Below, one piece after another: positions 18,332-26,980 of a stretch of 64,000 nucleotides of DNA; the stretch's first letter is position 1; every line of letters begins with the position of its first letter. The stretch lies in assembly GCF_023558375.1 (NCBI RefSeq), contig NZ_CP083761.1:1601001-1665000 (forward strand), written 5' to 3'. Below the pieces are notes generated by a model that was not told the DNA's origin, searched no databases, and saw only the letters and a program-made list of their open reading frames with translations. This DNA is from Chroococcidiopsis sp. CCMEE 29 (lineage in GTDB: Bacteria > Cyanobacteriota > Cyanobacteriia > Cyanobacteriales > Chroococcidiopsidaceae). Position numbers and translations under genes: made by a program.

Positions 18332-18359
18332 TTACGTAAATTTTGAATTTGCATATTAC

Positions 18360-20231
18360 TTATACCTCGATACTGTAATCTTCACGCTTCATAGTCAGAT
18401 TTGGATTATAGCAAGGAGGGTTTTCGATAATTTTTTTCCACTTACTTTGTATATGTTCAACTTCTTTAATGAATCGAGATAGCTTTTCACCAGTATAATC
18501 ATTACCTCGACTCTTAGATTCATGATGATAAAGAACCACATGAGGTAAGTAAATATTTCTGTAACCTTTTTCTACTAACTTAAAACAAAAATCAACATCA
18601 TTAAAATTGTCAGGTAAATCTTCCTCAAACCCCCCCACTTCTTCAAACACATTCCGTCGGCACATCAAACAGGCTGCTGTCACAGCCGAGAAGTTATTCA
18701 CCGTATTAATGTGGTTAAAATAACCATGTGAGCCATATTTATAGTGCTTATGACTATGACCTGCAACACCACCAACACCTGCAACTACGCCAGCATGCTG
18801 GATTGTATCATCTGGATATAGTAGTAAGGCACCCACAGCTCCAATAGATGGCCTCTGTGCTTGCTCTAGCATTGCATCTATCCAGTCAGGTGTTACTACT
18901 TCTGTATCATTATTTAAAAACAACAGGTACCTACCTTTTGCCTGTTGAACTGCAAAGTTATTTAGCTTGGAATAATTAAAAGGAATATCGAGCGGATAAC
19001 ATCTGAATCTGTTAGGTTCTCTACTTTTCCACTTGTCAATTACATCAATTGTTGCTGGCTCCGTACTACCATTATCTACTAAAACAACTTCATAGTTTGT
19101 ATAATTGGTTTTTTCAAAAATGGAAAGCAAGCACCTATCTAAGATATCTCCTAAGTCTTTGGTCGGGATAACTATGCTGACTAAATCATAGGTATCAAGC
19201 TGATATCTAATCAGATAATAACCAGTAGGACCCGGAGCAGGCATCACTACCCCAGGCTCTCCTCTTCTAGCGATCGCTTCAGCCAATGCTTTTTGAGCTG
19301 CATCAACCGCATAGGTTTTACTATCTAAACTGCTAGCAGTAGAAGCAGGATGGCTGCGCCAGTGATACAAGATTTTAGGAATGTGGAAGATCTTTTCAGT
19401 CTTTTCAGTAAGTCTCAGCACCAGGTCATAATCTTGACTGCCTTCATACCTGGCTCTAAATCCTCCGATCGCGGTTACCAGTGAGCGGCGATAGGTGCCA
19501 AGATGGCAAGTGTAATTTCGAGATAAGAATGAGTCAGGACACCAGTCTGGCTTGAAGAATGGTTCTTTCAATTGATGATGCTCATCTACCTTATCTTCAT
19601 CGGAATAAATCATGTCTGCGTCCGGATGCCGGTTAAGTAGTAGGGCTACTTCATACAAAGCATCTGGTGTGAGCAGATCGTCATGATCTAACAAAGCAAC
19701 AAATTCACCGGTTGCTAGTTCTAGGGCGGAGTTAGAGGCGCGGGAAATATGTCCATTCTCGGTTCGAAAAACAACTTTGACCCGAGCATCTTTTGAAATA
19801 TACTCTTCTAATACTGACCTGACATCAGGTTGGGTAGAAGCATCATCAGCAATGCACAACTCCCAGTAGGGATACACCTGATTAAGGACCGACTCAATCG
19901 CTTCGCGTAAGAAATGCTCAGGCGGATTGAACACTGGCATAATTACGCTGAGCGCAGGCTTGTAACCAAATATTGCTACAGTCTGAGCCATTTTTTCCAG
20001 ATCTGCTTCCCTGGGAAAATTCTTGCTCAGCCACTTCGAATATGCCTCTTCATTATCGGCAACTGCTGGTATTACCTCAATGGGTGACGGCGAATCATCA
20101 AGCTTGTGATAGAGTTTCTTCAACAATTGAGCTAGTGCATACCGCATACCTCTATCTTTTGAAACGGCAGACAGGTATTTTAATCGTGAAAATAAATGTC
20201 TGCGCTGTGAATAGGAACTCTTATAATTCAT
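18360..20231 (-). CDS. Two-domain GT2 glycosyltransferase
   Basis: The 623-residue protein begins with the module SRLKYLSAVSKDRGMRYALA, unlike its paralogue at 13661-15931, which starts with a GW-type module. Two GT2 domains follow with the same motifs: VIMPVFNPPEHF, DDAST, LDHDD and YSDEDKVDEH, then VSIVIPTKDLG, VDNGS and FLNNDTEV. The first domain is almost identical to the paralogue at DNA level (19372-20063 against 14673-15364), whereas the second is only moderately similar. It would add sugars successively during chain assembly. The ATG at 20229-20231 is the start. Confidence 0.85.
   Translation of the reverse strand: MNYKSSYSQRRHLFSRLKYLSAVSKDRGMRYALAQLLKKLYHKLDDSPSPIEVIPAVADNEEAYSKWLSKNFPREADLEKMAQTVAIFGYKPALSVIMPVFNPPEHFLREAIESVLNQVYPYWELCIADDASTQPDVRSVLEEYISKDARVKVVFRTENGHISRASNSALELATGEFVALLDHDDLLTPDALYEVALLLNRHPDADMIYSDEDKVDEHHQLKEPFFKPDWCPDSFLSRNYTCHLGTYRRSLVTAIGGFRARYEGSQDYDLVLRLTEKTEKIFHIPKILYHWRSHPASTASSLDSKTYAVDAAQKALAEAIARRGEPGVVMPAPGPTGYYLIRYQLDTYDLVSIVIPTKDLGDILDRCLLSIFEKTNYTNYEVVLVDNGSTEPATIDVIDKWKSREPNRFRCYPLDIPFNYSKLNNFAVQQAKGRYLLFLNNDTEVVTPDWIDAMLEQAQRPSIGAVGALLLYPDDTIQHAGVVAGVGGVAGHSHKHYKYGSHGYFNHINTVNNFSAVTAACLMCRRNVFEEVGGFEEDLPDNFNDVDFCFKLVEKGYRNIYLPHVVLYHHESKSRGNDYTGEKLSRFIKEVEHIQSKWKKIIENPPCYNPNLTMKREDYSIEV
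19372..20063. repeat. 692-bp near-identical repeat within GT2 genes, copy 2
   Basis: Partner of 14673-15364, in the same orientation, 4.7 kb away. Recombination between the copies would delete the methyltransferase pair at 16047-18331 and fuse the two GT2 genes. The sharp ends of identity fit gene conversion. Confidence 0.85.
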
Positions 20232-20274
20232 TTGGGTAGCTGACTCGCAGAATTGTAAGCCTAACTTTTGAGAA

Positions 20275-20660
20275 CTACTGTTCCAGCAGGCAAGGTAGAG
20301 GAATTAGAAGGTTCATAAAAGGAACGAAGGCGAGTGAATCGAGACTTTCTAAGCTTGTTAGTAGAGATTCTAAATCCTGGTCAAATTGTTGCATGAGTTC
20401 ACTTAATGGTTGTCCACTAACTTGAATTTCTTCAAGCTGGCACATCTGCTGATTGAGCATAAAAAGCACCATTTTTGCCATTGAATGCTTGCTGGAATTT
20501 TTCAGGCATATTTCGGCATTTGGACATTGGTAGTCTTGTCCTGTCATGAATCGACAGCTTAAATTCATTGGGCAATACATTGTTATGCAAATATCCTAAA
20601 ACGAAGTTTTTATAGGCAGGATAGTTGTGCATCAATCAGTGGGGGATAGGTGCCAAAATT
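20275..20660 (-). pseudogene. Decayed fragment, possibly a remnant of the GW-type module
   Basis: Between two real genes, the minus strand has two short overlapping open frames, 20432-20635 and 20275-20580. The first reads HNYPAYKNFVLGYLHNNVLP, resembling the part of the accessory module with NPAYKNCGW in the gene at 13661-15931; the DNA word TTTTTATAGGCAGGAT is common to both. The second frame ends with a helical stretch (QCQLEEIQ-like, LSELMQQFDQDLESLL) unlike known neighbours. Neither frame has a complete domain or a convincing ribosome site. A frameshifted remnant is the best reading, with low certainty. Confidence 0.3.
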
Positions 20661-20679
20661 GTGCCAATTCCTTCCTTTG

Positions 20680-21759
20680 TTATGCATTCATCGACAAGCC
20701 TATAAATTTTTGCAAATTGCACCACTTTGTTCGTAACTTCCAGAACTTACTGGTCTGCATTGAAGTAATAGTAGCTTGCGATCGCTTCAGTTCTGCCTGA
20801 GTTTGCTGAAGTTGAGTTTGCAATTGCTTGAGTTCTGTCTGGATATGTTGCACCTGGAATTGCGATTGCTCCAGCAAATTGGGATTTAAATGGTTTGATA
20901 CCTGATTTTGATTACTTAATTGTTTTACTGGTTTTGTTGCCTTGATTTCAAATCCAGCAGAAAACCTTTCTTGCATAAATTGCGGTAAATTTACCAAAGT
21001 ATCCCACAAAAATCCAGATCTATCACTGGTATTCAACCAAATTTTACTCCAACTATCGAGTGTAGTTTTAGACAACTTTTCGCTTACTTTTTGTCCAAAT
21101 ACTTGCTTAACAGAAGCTAGTATGTCAGTTGACAACCATGCCAGTGTGAAAGCAGGATTAAAGTTTTCTGAGACTTGGCATGTTTCGATATCTAACTCTG
21201 AGAACCAATTCAACACCCCATACTTAGTTGCATTGTAGTAATGCACGGGTTCCTCATGCAAGGGTTGCAAGAAGGCTGTGCGTAGGATTAATTTACCTCC
21301 AGGCTTCAGTACACGAAAGATTTCTTTTGCTGCAGAAAAGGGATCGCGGAGATGTTCAAACGTATTAAAAGAAACTACAGCATCAAAAACTTCGTCTTTA
21401 AAGGGTAAGCAATGTGCATCGCTTACTATATCAGTATTTTTATGGATAGAATATTCTAACTCTACGCAATGAGAGATTTTTGTCTTAGTACTTCCCGCTC
21501 CAATGTTTAAACTATAACCATTCAATTCTTTTAGCCAATTAATTACTTCATCTGAAAGTTGATTGCTTGTATGGTCAGAAGGTATTACTTGAGTGTCTTG
21601 AGGATTAATCCTAAAAATAGGGACACCATTCAGCATCGAGTAGACTTGCATACAATCTAGGCATTTCAACTCTCCAGACTTATCAACCAAGTGATGTCCA
21701 CCACATTGTGGGCATGCTAGTAAATTAATTAACCACTCACGATTCTGCCTATCTGTCAT
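20680..21759 (-). CDS. SAM-dependent methyltransferase with N-terminal zinc ribbon and SKFWKLR tail
   Basis: The ATG at 21757-21759 (MTDRQNREWL) has GGAG five bases upstream and is better than the TTG at 21774. A Trm112-like zinc ribbon comes first (CPQCGG and CLDC, four cysteines). The methyltransferase domain follows: YSLNIGAGSTK, VSDAHCLPF, FDAVVSFNTFEHLRDP, LKPGGKLILRTAF. After ERFSAGFEIKATKPVK comes a coiled coil of glutamine-rich heptads (LQTQLQQTQAELKRSQ) and the tail MQTSKFWKLRTKW. The start overlaps the stop of the upstream methyltransferase by 11 bases, indicating translational coupling. Confidence 0.8.
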   Translation of the reverse strand: MTDRQNREWLINLLACPQCGGHHLVDKSGELKCLDCMQVYSMLNGVPIFRINPQDTQVIPSDHTSNQLSDEVINWLKELNGYSLNIGAGSTKTKISHCVELEYSIHKNTDIVSDAHCLPFKDEVFDAVVSFNTFEHLRDPFSAAKEIFRVLKPGGKLILRTAFLQPLHEEPVHYYNATKYGVLNWFSELDIETCQVSENFNPAFTLAWLSTDILASVKQVFGQKVSEKLSKTTLDSWSKIWLNTSDRSGFLWDTLVNLPQFMQERFSAGFEIKATKPVKQLSNQNQVSNHLNPNLLEQSQFQVQHIQTELKQLQTQLQQTQAELKRSQATITSMQTSKFWKLRTKWCNLQKFIGLSMNA

Positions 21760-22834
21760 ATTGCTCCTTCTCAAAACAAAAAAGATTTATTCTGAGCTGC
21801 TTTACCGGTTTAGACATTTTCTCAATCAAATTAAACAACTTTGTTCGTTGTTTTAACTTAAACCACTTTGTTCGTAACTTCCAGAACTTACTGGTCTGCA
21901 TTGAAGTAATAGTAGCTTGCGATCGCTCCAGTTCTACCTGAGTTCGTTGCAACTGCAATTGTGATCGCTCCAGCTCGGTCTGAGTTTGCTGTAACTGAGA
22001 TTGCGTTAGCGAAGCTTGCCGGAGGCTTCGCTCCAGCTCAGTCTGTGTTTGCTGCAACTGCAATTGCGATCGCTCCACTTGAATAAGATTAGAATACCGC
22101 TCGTTTAATGCTGCATAGTTACCTTCTTGGGTTTTAGGAAATGAACGTAATACAAACTGAAAAGTTTCTGCTTCTTCGTCCTGTTCAATTTGTTCAATAA
22201 CTTTCTTATCAAAGACATTTTTGTCTATATGAGGTATTAAAGGAGCCTCAGAAAAAATTGACAATTTTGTGCGATCAATAATATCTAAAAAGTAGCCAGA
22301 ACGCTCAAATAAATCCTCAACCGTTTTACGTGTAAAAAATCTTAGATGTGTATTGTCTAAAATTCCTAGTGCTGTATATTCAAATCTACCTTGCAGTAAA
22401 GCCAAGCGAATTGCTCCATGAGCAATATTAGGAAGAGAAGCAACTACATATCCCTCTGACTTCAATAACTGCTGTGTTTCTTTCAATATTTTCCAAGGGT
22501 CACGCAAATGTTCTAAAATATCTCCAAATATAGCAACATCAAACGTATGACTAGGTAGTATCTCAGCAAGAGACACTAAATCTAAATCTGCAACAATCAC
22601 CTGTTCGCAGTATTGTTCAGCAAATTTTGCGGCATCTGGGTTGAATTCAACCCCTGTCACTCTACACCCTTTCTTAGTAAGCAATTGAGAGAAATAGCCA
22701 GTTGCACAGCCAAAGTCTATTACCCGCTTGTTTTCTCCTACCAAACGTAACATTTTCCTTAAACTGTGATTTTCATCAAGACCTTCTTCTGTAAGGTCTT
22801 GTAAGGGATAGTCTTTTTGCCAACTGTTATTCAT
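21749..22834 (-). CDS. SAM-dependent methyltransferase with long coiled coil and SKFWKLR tail
   Basis: The ATG at 22832-22834 (MNNSWQKDYP) has GAGG close upstream and is preferred over the GTG at 22867. The methyltransferase domain carries RVIDFGCATGYFSQLL, GVEFNPDAAKFAEQY, FDVAIFGDILEHLRDPW and SEGYVVASLPNIAH, a set common in cyanobacterial O-antigen methyltransferases. After residue 250 comes a coiled coil built from the repeat QLQQTQTELERSQ, then MQTSKFWKLRTKWFKLK. A 23-bp palindrome (22009-22031) is inserted in frame within the coil, where it encodes the deviant residues LRQASLTQ. Confidence 0.8.
   Translation of the reverse strand: MNNSWQKDYPLQDLTEEGLDENHSLRKMLRLVGENKRVIDFGCATGYFSQLLTKKGCRVTGVEFNPDAAKFAEQYCEQVIVADLDLVSLAEILPSHTFDVAIFGDILEHLRDPWKILKETQQLLKSEGYVVASLPNIAHGAIRLALLQGRFEYTALGILDNTHLRFFTRKTVEDLFERSGYFLDIIDRTKLSIFSEAPLIPHIDKNVFDKKVIEQIEQDEEAETFQFVLRSFPKTQEGNYAALNERYSNLIQVERSQLQLQQTQTELERSLRQASLTQSQLQQTQTELERSQLQLQRTQVELERSQATITSMQTSKFWKLRTKWFKLKQRTKLFNLIEKMSKPVKQLRINLFCFEKEQYDR
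22009..22031. repeat. Palindromic insert inside a coding sequence
   Basis: GCGAAGC and its complement GCTTCGC frame a 9-base loop (TTGCCGGAG). It lies inside the coiled-coil repeats of the methyltransferase at 21749-22834 and interrupts the QLQQTQTELERS periodicity without breaking the frame. Similar GCGAAGC...GCTTCGC palindromes are familiar as dispersed repeats in cyanobacterial genomes. Confidence 0.6.
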
Positions 22835-22958
22835 GTCCTCTTCATACCTATACTTAAAATGCCACACTGGGCAAAGGTTGTATTACCTAGATTTACTGAC
22901 TGGTGCATCTGTGCATGGTGCAAACACTAGAGCATGGAGTGAACTTAACAAATTTAAA

Positions 22959-23696
22959 TCAGCTAGATCGCTTCCAATAGACACCGGTCCAATCAATAAC
23001 GTGAATCTCGTCTGTAATGCCATGTGCATGTCGGTAATCCGTTACAGCTTGGGCGCAGGCAGGAATTGTACCGTAGTCATCTACTATTAGATAGCCACCG
23101 ACAGAAAGCTTCGGATAAAGGTTATTAAGCGCATCCATCGTTGATTCATACATATCTCCGTCCAGACGGATCACCGCCAACTGTTCAATTGGCGCACTTG
23201 GTAACGTATCCCGAAACCATCCTTTCAAGAAACAGACTTGCTCATCTAGCAGTTCGTAACGGCTGAAGTTTGATTTCACTTCATCCACTGACACTGCTAA
23301 CTGCTCATATGTGTGGCAAAGATCTCCAGCATCTTTTGGATACCTTTCAGGGTTCGGGGGTGGTAAACCTGCGAAGGAGTCTGCAACCCATACACACCGA
23401 TCAGTCACACTATAGGCTTTTAGAATAGCCCGCATAAATATCGTCGCTCCTCCACGCCATACACCGGTTTCGATCAGATCTCCGGGAACACCTCTGGCTA
23501 GGATATCTTCGACACAGAATTGTAGATTATCGAGCCTTTTCAGACCAATCATGGTATGAGCAACACTGGGCCAATCTTGACCTGCCTCTCGCACCTCCGG
23601 GTTAAACGTAGAGGACAAGTACCCTATATCTCTGTAGATGAAGTTCGTCAAACACCGTTTCATCAGATCTAGGTAAAGTGTTTTGACATCAGTCAT
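22959..23696 (-). CDS. TylF/MycF-family macrocin-type O-methyltransferase
   Basis: The 245-residue protein matches the TylF family throughout. GDLIETGVWRGGATIFMRA is the SAM loop and WVADSFAGLPPP follows the second strand. RLDGDMYESTMDALNNLYP and GGYLIVDDYG supply the acidic residues that bind the catalytic metal, and TIPACAQAVTDYRHAHGI closes the domain. Characterised members methylate deoxysugar hydroxyls on macrolides. In polysaccharide loci the likely acceptor is a sugar hydroxyl of a nucleotide sugar or a glycan. The ATG at 23694-23696 follows an AGAGG sequence. Confidence 0.85.
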   Translation of the reverse strand: MTDVKTLYLDLMKRCLTNFIYRDIGYLSSTFNPEVREAGQDWPSVAHTMIGLKRLDNLQFCVEDILARGVPGDLIETGVWRGGATIFMRAILKAYSVTDRCVWVADSFAGLPPPNPERYPKDAGDLCHTYEQLAVSVDEVKSNFSRYELLDEQVCFLKGWFRDTLPSAPIEQLAVIRLDGDMYESTMDALNNLYPKLSVGGYLIVDDYGTIPACAQAVTDYRHAHGITDEIHVIDWTGVYWKRSS

Positions 23697-23714
23697 TTAA
23701 CTAACCTCTTCTTG

Positions 23715-24353
23715 TTACTCTAGTCTCTTTAGATAGCCTTTCGGATTCCACGATATGAAAAAAGATTCCTTACTCCTGTCAGCTTCAAAGTGCTTATTCT
23801 CGTCTATGAATGCTTCAATGGCTTCATACGGACCCGGATTTGGTCCAACGTCTAAACCATGATGACAGATACTGTCTTCTACTATGAAATAACCGCCTGG
23901 TTTCACCAACGGGGAATAAGTCCTTAATACTTTTAATGTGTTGTCATATGTATGTGAGCTATCTTCGATGACTAGAACGCTATCTTCCTTTTTGATAAGC
24001 TTTGTAATAACTTCAAATAACTTACAGGCATCTCCTTCTATTAGTGTGATTCTTGGGTGAGCTTTTACAGATTTAGGCACATTGTGGTGTGACATATCAA
24101 GACCAATCACCCTACCTCTCCCAAGGCAATCACAAATATGTGCTAAAGCTAGCGTACTGCCACCATAGAAATTCCCAATTTCAATTACAACGTTAGGTTT
24201 TGTCTCGAACATGATTTCTTGATATATCCAAAAATCAATTGGGCTTTTAAGGGTCTTAATGCCAAAGTAAGTTGATTCATTCATTATGCGGCGTTGCATA
24301 ATTTGTAGAACTTGTTGAACTGGCGTCTCCAGGTGTTCTTCCATGTAAGTCAT
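23715..24353 (-). CDS. CmcI/rhamnosyl O-methyltransferase family protein
   Basis: The 212 residues carry VVIEIGNFYGGSTLALAHIC, VIGLDMS, LVIEDSSHTYDNTLKVLRTY and GGYFIVEDSICHHG, the layout of the CmcI family, which includes cephalosporin hydroxylase subunits and the mycobacterial rhamnosyl O-methyltransferase. Acidic residues in IEDSSH and VEDS should bind a divalent metal. Eighteen bases separate it from the TylF-type gene downstream, so the two are likely co-transcribed and may methylate the same sugar, perhaps rhamnose given the rml genes further upstream. Confidence 0.8.
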   Translation of the reverse strand: MTYMEEHLETPVQQVLQIMQRRIMNESTYFGIKTLKSPIDFWIYQEIMFETKPNVVIEIGNFYGGSTLALAHICDCLGRGRVIGLDMSHHNVPKSVKAHPRITLIEGDACKLFEVITKLIKKEDSVLVIEDSSHTYDNTLKVLRTYSPLVKPGGYFIVEDSICHHGLDVGPNPGPYEAIEAFIDENKHFEADRSKESFFISWNPKGYLKRLE

Positions 24354-24376
24354 GGTGTGTATAGTTGGTGGTGTTA

Positions 24377-24547
24377 CTAACCTATTGATTTACTAATTTC
24401 TATGTTCACAGAGGTAATCACTCTTTGTTCTAGGGCTTTAAGACAATGCGAGCAGAGAGGCAGGGCAACAGCCCTTGCTATTGGGTTTCGCTCGGGGAAA
24501 ACGCAGACTGATCCAGCAGGGATCTCTAGCGCTTCTGGTGGCAGCAT
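24377..24547 (-). CDS. Possible small protein of 56 residues next to an insertion sequence
   Basis: From the ATG at 24545-24547 (MLPPEALEIPAGSVCVFPER) a frame runs to 24377 and contains PLCSHCLKAL, a CxxC pair that could bind a metal. A GAGG stands 8 bases before the ATG. The composition looks protein-like but no family is recognised, and the IS end at 24566 lies just upstream, so its original promoter may be lost. It could also be chance. Confidence 0.3.
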   Translation of the reverse strand: MLPPEALEIPAGSVCVFPERNPIARAVALPLCSHCLKALEQRVITSVNIEISKSIG

Positions 24548-24565
24548 GCTCCTGACCTCACCCAA

Positions 24566-25749
24566 CTCACATCTTGCACCAAGTCTCAAAAGATGGGAGA
24601 AAAGGGCGTGAAACACATTGAACGCAAGAACGATGTCAACCATCCTTGCCCACGCCCAAGGGTTAGTTTACACCCTGCTATCGATGATGCCGAGTCCCTA
24701 CCAGCAAAAGAGTCTGCAAGCAATGTTGGGATTATTTTTACAAGCACAAGGGCATCCCTTACCGCAGCACAGTAAAGCTAAGTCTGCCAGTGCTTTAAGT
24801 CGGTTTCTCAACGTCTACTCTTGGTCAACTCGAAAGCTAATTCGCACAACTCGACAAATAGCACTTAAACGAATCATCAGTCAGTGTCACAAAGGGCGCA
24901 GACCCTTTCTACAAGTGATTATTGACCTGACTACCCTAGAAAAAAGAGGTAAATTCAAAGCTTTTGAGCAATTGGTACGGGTGTATCATGGCAAGCGAGG
25001 ACTACACCTAGTCGTACTATATTTAGTTGTTGGACGTTGGCGGCTGCCCTGGAACTTTCGTGTTTGGAGGGGCAAAGGTACTGCTTCACCCACGCAGTTA
25101 GGATTAAAACTAATAAAAAGTTTACCTCAAGCATTGACTAAACACTTTCAAGTCATCATTCTCGTAGATACTGCATTTGGAAGTGTAGAGTTTTTACACG
25201 CTGCACGCCAGTTAAAATATCATGTCATTGCTGGTGTACGTTGTGACCGAAAGCTACTAGACAAACGTTGTGTTGCGGATTTATCTAAGCGAGGGCAACA
25301 AGTACGGCTTGTCGGTTTGAAGTTTCCCGTCTCAGTATCTTGGTATTATCTCAAACGCGATAATGGCAACCTAGAAAAACGGTTTGTCTTGTCAACCAAA
25401 CCGCTTAAAGGCAGTACTATCACATGGTGGGGAAAGCGGCGCTGGCAAATCGAAGGCTGGTTCAAAACTGCCAAGCATCGCTTTGGTTTACATCGCTTTG
25501 GTCAAGGTACTCTTTTGGGAGTCTACCGCTGGCTAGTACTGTCGCTGATTGCTTATTTGTTGGCACATTGGGCGTATTTATCTACCAACACCACTGATCT
25601 ACCTGATTGGGGAGCTGCTGCTCTTTTGGCACTACAGGCTTTCTTGCCCCAGTTGGTTTTGTTTTTGCTTTTACTAGAGATTGAGCGTTTACGACCACTA
25701 TGCTGCGCACAAGGCATAGACATTCAATTTACTAGATGCAAGATGTGAG
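24566..25749 (+). mobile_element. IS701-like (IS4 superfamily) insertion sequence, apparently complete
   Basis: A perfect 13-bp inverted repeat, CTCACATCTTGCA at 24566-24578 and its complement at 25737-25749, bounds the element. CCAA occurs directly outside each end (24562-24565 and 25750-25753), consistent with a 4-bp target duplication as in the IS701 group. The single transposase gene is intact and its stop codon lies within the right repeat. This copy may be recent and mobile. Confidence 0.85.
24633..25748 (+). CDS. IS701-like DDE transposase
   Basis: The ATG at 24633 (MSTILAHAQG) is preferred over a TTG at 24618. The roughly 371-residue product has the catalytic residues of the IS4 superfamily. 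LQVIIDLTTLEKRG carries the first aspartate, VIILVDTAFGSVEFL the second, and RRWQIEGWFKTAKHRFG the YREK-like glutamate block. A hydrophobic C-terminus (LVLSLIAYLLAHWAYL, QLVLFLLLLEIERL) is normal for this group. The gene is the only coding content of the element. Confidence 0.85.
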   Translation: MSTILAHAQGLVYTLLSMMPSPYQQKSLQAMLGLFLQAQGHPLPQHSKAKSASALSRFLNVYSWSTRKLIRTTRQIALKRIISQCHKGRRPFLQVIIDLTTLEKRGKFKAFEQLVRVYHGKRGLHLVVLYLVVGRWRLPWNFRVWRGKGTASPTQLGLKLIKSLPQALTKHFQVIILVDTAFGSVEFLHAARQLKYHVIAGVRCDRKLLDKRCVADLSKRGQQVRLVGLKFPVSVSWYYLKRDNGNLEKRFVLSTKPLKGSTITWWGKRRWQIEGWFKTAKHRFGLHRFGQGTLLGVYRWLVLSLIAYLLAHWAYLSTNTTDLPDWGAAALLALQAFLPQLVLFLLLLEIERLRPLCCAQGIDIQFTRCKM

Positions 25750-25824
25750 CCAACAAAGCTTGCTTTGCCTCTGCTTACGCAGCCTCAAGGTGAGGCTTAA
25801 TTTCTTTGAGCTGTAATTTTCATC

Positions 25825-26902
25825 GGCACTGGTCTGTTAGGACGTGGTAGAAGGAAATCCTCTCCAAGTAAGCAATTCCTCCATCTTCACAGGTCGATTG
25901 TATAGTCCTAGAGCCATTGCTGGTGTTGTTTTCTTACTCAGCCCCTAGTGCGGTCTAACCCAGTTGTGGACTAACTGCTGTACTATCAGGCTACGTTGTA
26001 ACCCAACGACTTCTTTGGCATAAAGGTTCTGTCGCCGTCGATAGGCACTAGCTCTTCGCCTCAACGCACTATTGTGTGCTTCATTATGATTGGCATGCAC
26101 CTCGGATGCTGGACTGATAGCTGTAAAAGGATGCTCCGACTTGACCCACTCCACACGCCTGTTACCTTGAGAGCCTTTAATCTTGATAGCAACTTCTAAC
26201 CCTTGTCTCCAGACCTTACGATATCCGTAAGCCCGACTATACTCGCTGGCTTTCAGCTAACAACTAGAACTTAACCAAAGCTGGTGGGCATAGCGTCTTT
26301 CCCCATCCGTAAACCAGCGAATAAACTCACACTTGTTTGCCCACTGCCAAGCCTTGTGGCTAGCTTGCTCAAATAATAAATTGTCCTTTTTTCCAGCTTG
26401 GGCAACTAACCAGTAGCGGCTTTGGCGCTCCAAGAAGTTAATAGTCCACCCTTGCGACTCACAGGGGGGGAAGGTTCTCGCCCACGCGAGTATACACTTC
26501 ATCTCCTTCGACTGTAATATCTCCGCTTGCAGGTGCAGCAGGAGACCAGTCCTTTTGCTTGATGGCTAAACGCTTTTCCCAGCAGATAATCGTGGCATGT
26601 GACTTTTCCAATACCCGTCCTGCTGCCCGGATGCCCATACCCTTTGTTCTCATCTTCATAGCTAAGGAAACGATCTCAGGTGGGGTACGTAGTCGAGCCA
26701 TCGGACTGCCCGTGCGTTCATTGGAGCGCTTGTTGCAGCTTTTACATAAGTGGGTCTGGAGGCGACTGCCATCTTTAAGACATTCGCTGCCATATTTGAT
26801 CAAAGTGCAAGAGTTGCAGTAGGGACAGTTCAATGCAGAGTTCTTTCATACCAAGGGTCTACAGTTCAATATTACCGCACCACGTCTTAGCTGACCAGTG
26901 CC
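25825..26902 (-). mobile_element. IS1-family insertion sequence
   Basis: Terminal inverted repeats of 24 bp with three mismatches lie at 25825-25848 and 26879-26902 (outer part GGCACTGGTC). The 8-bp word TTTTCATC directly flanks both ends (25817-25824 and 26903-26910), the expected target duplication for IS1. The transposase inside is broken, so the copy is immobile unless complemented. Only 75 bp separate it from the IS701-like element. Confidence 0.9.
25945..26833 (-). pseudogene. IS1-family transposase, frameshifted and interrupted by amber
   Basis: Three pieces add up to an IS1 transposase. The first (26459-26833) has the zinc-finger start CPYCNS/CKSCNK and the HTH KMRTKGMGIRAAGRVL. The second (26257-26502) reads ESQGWTINFLERQSRYW and FIRWFTDGERRYAHQLW. 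The third (25945-26154) has SPASEVHANHNEAHNSALRR. A frameshift lies at the G7 run 26464-26470. After it, an in-frame TAG at 26257-26259 precedes the last part, which continues in the same frame. The short C-terminus after HNWVRPH is also cut by a stop. Confidence 0.85.
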
Positions 26903-26980
26903 TTTTCATCAAGCCCTTACTTCGTGAAATATTCTACTAAAGATAGTGTCGTTTCAACTGTTATTTATGGTTATTCTTGC

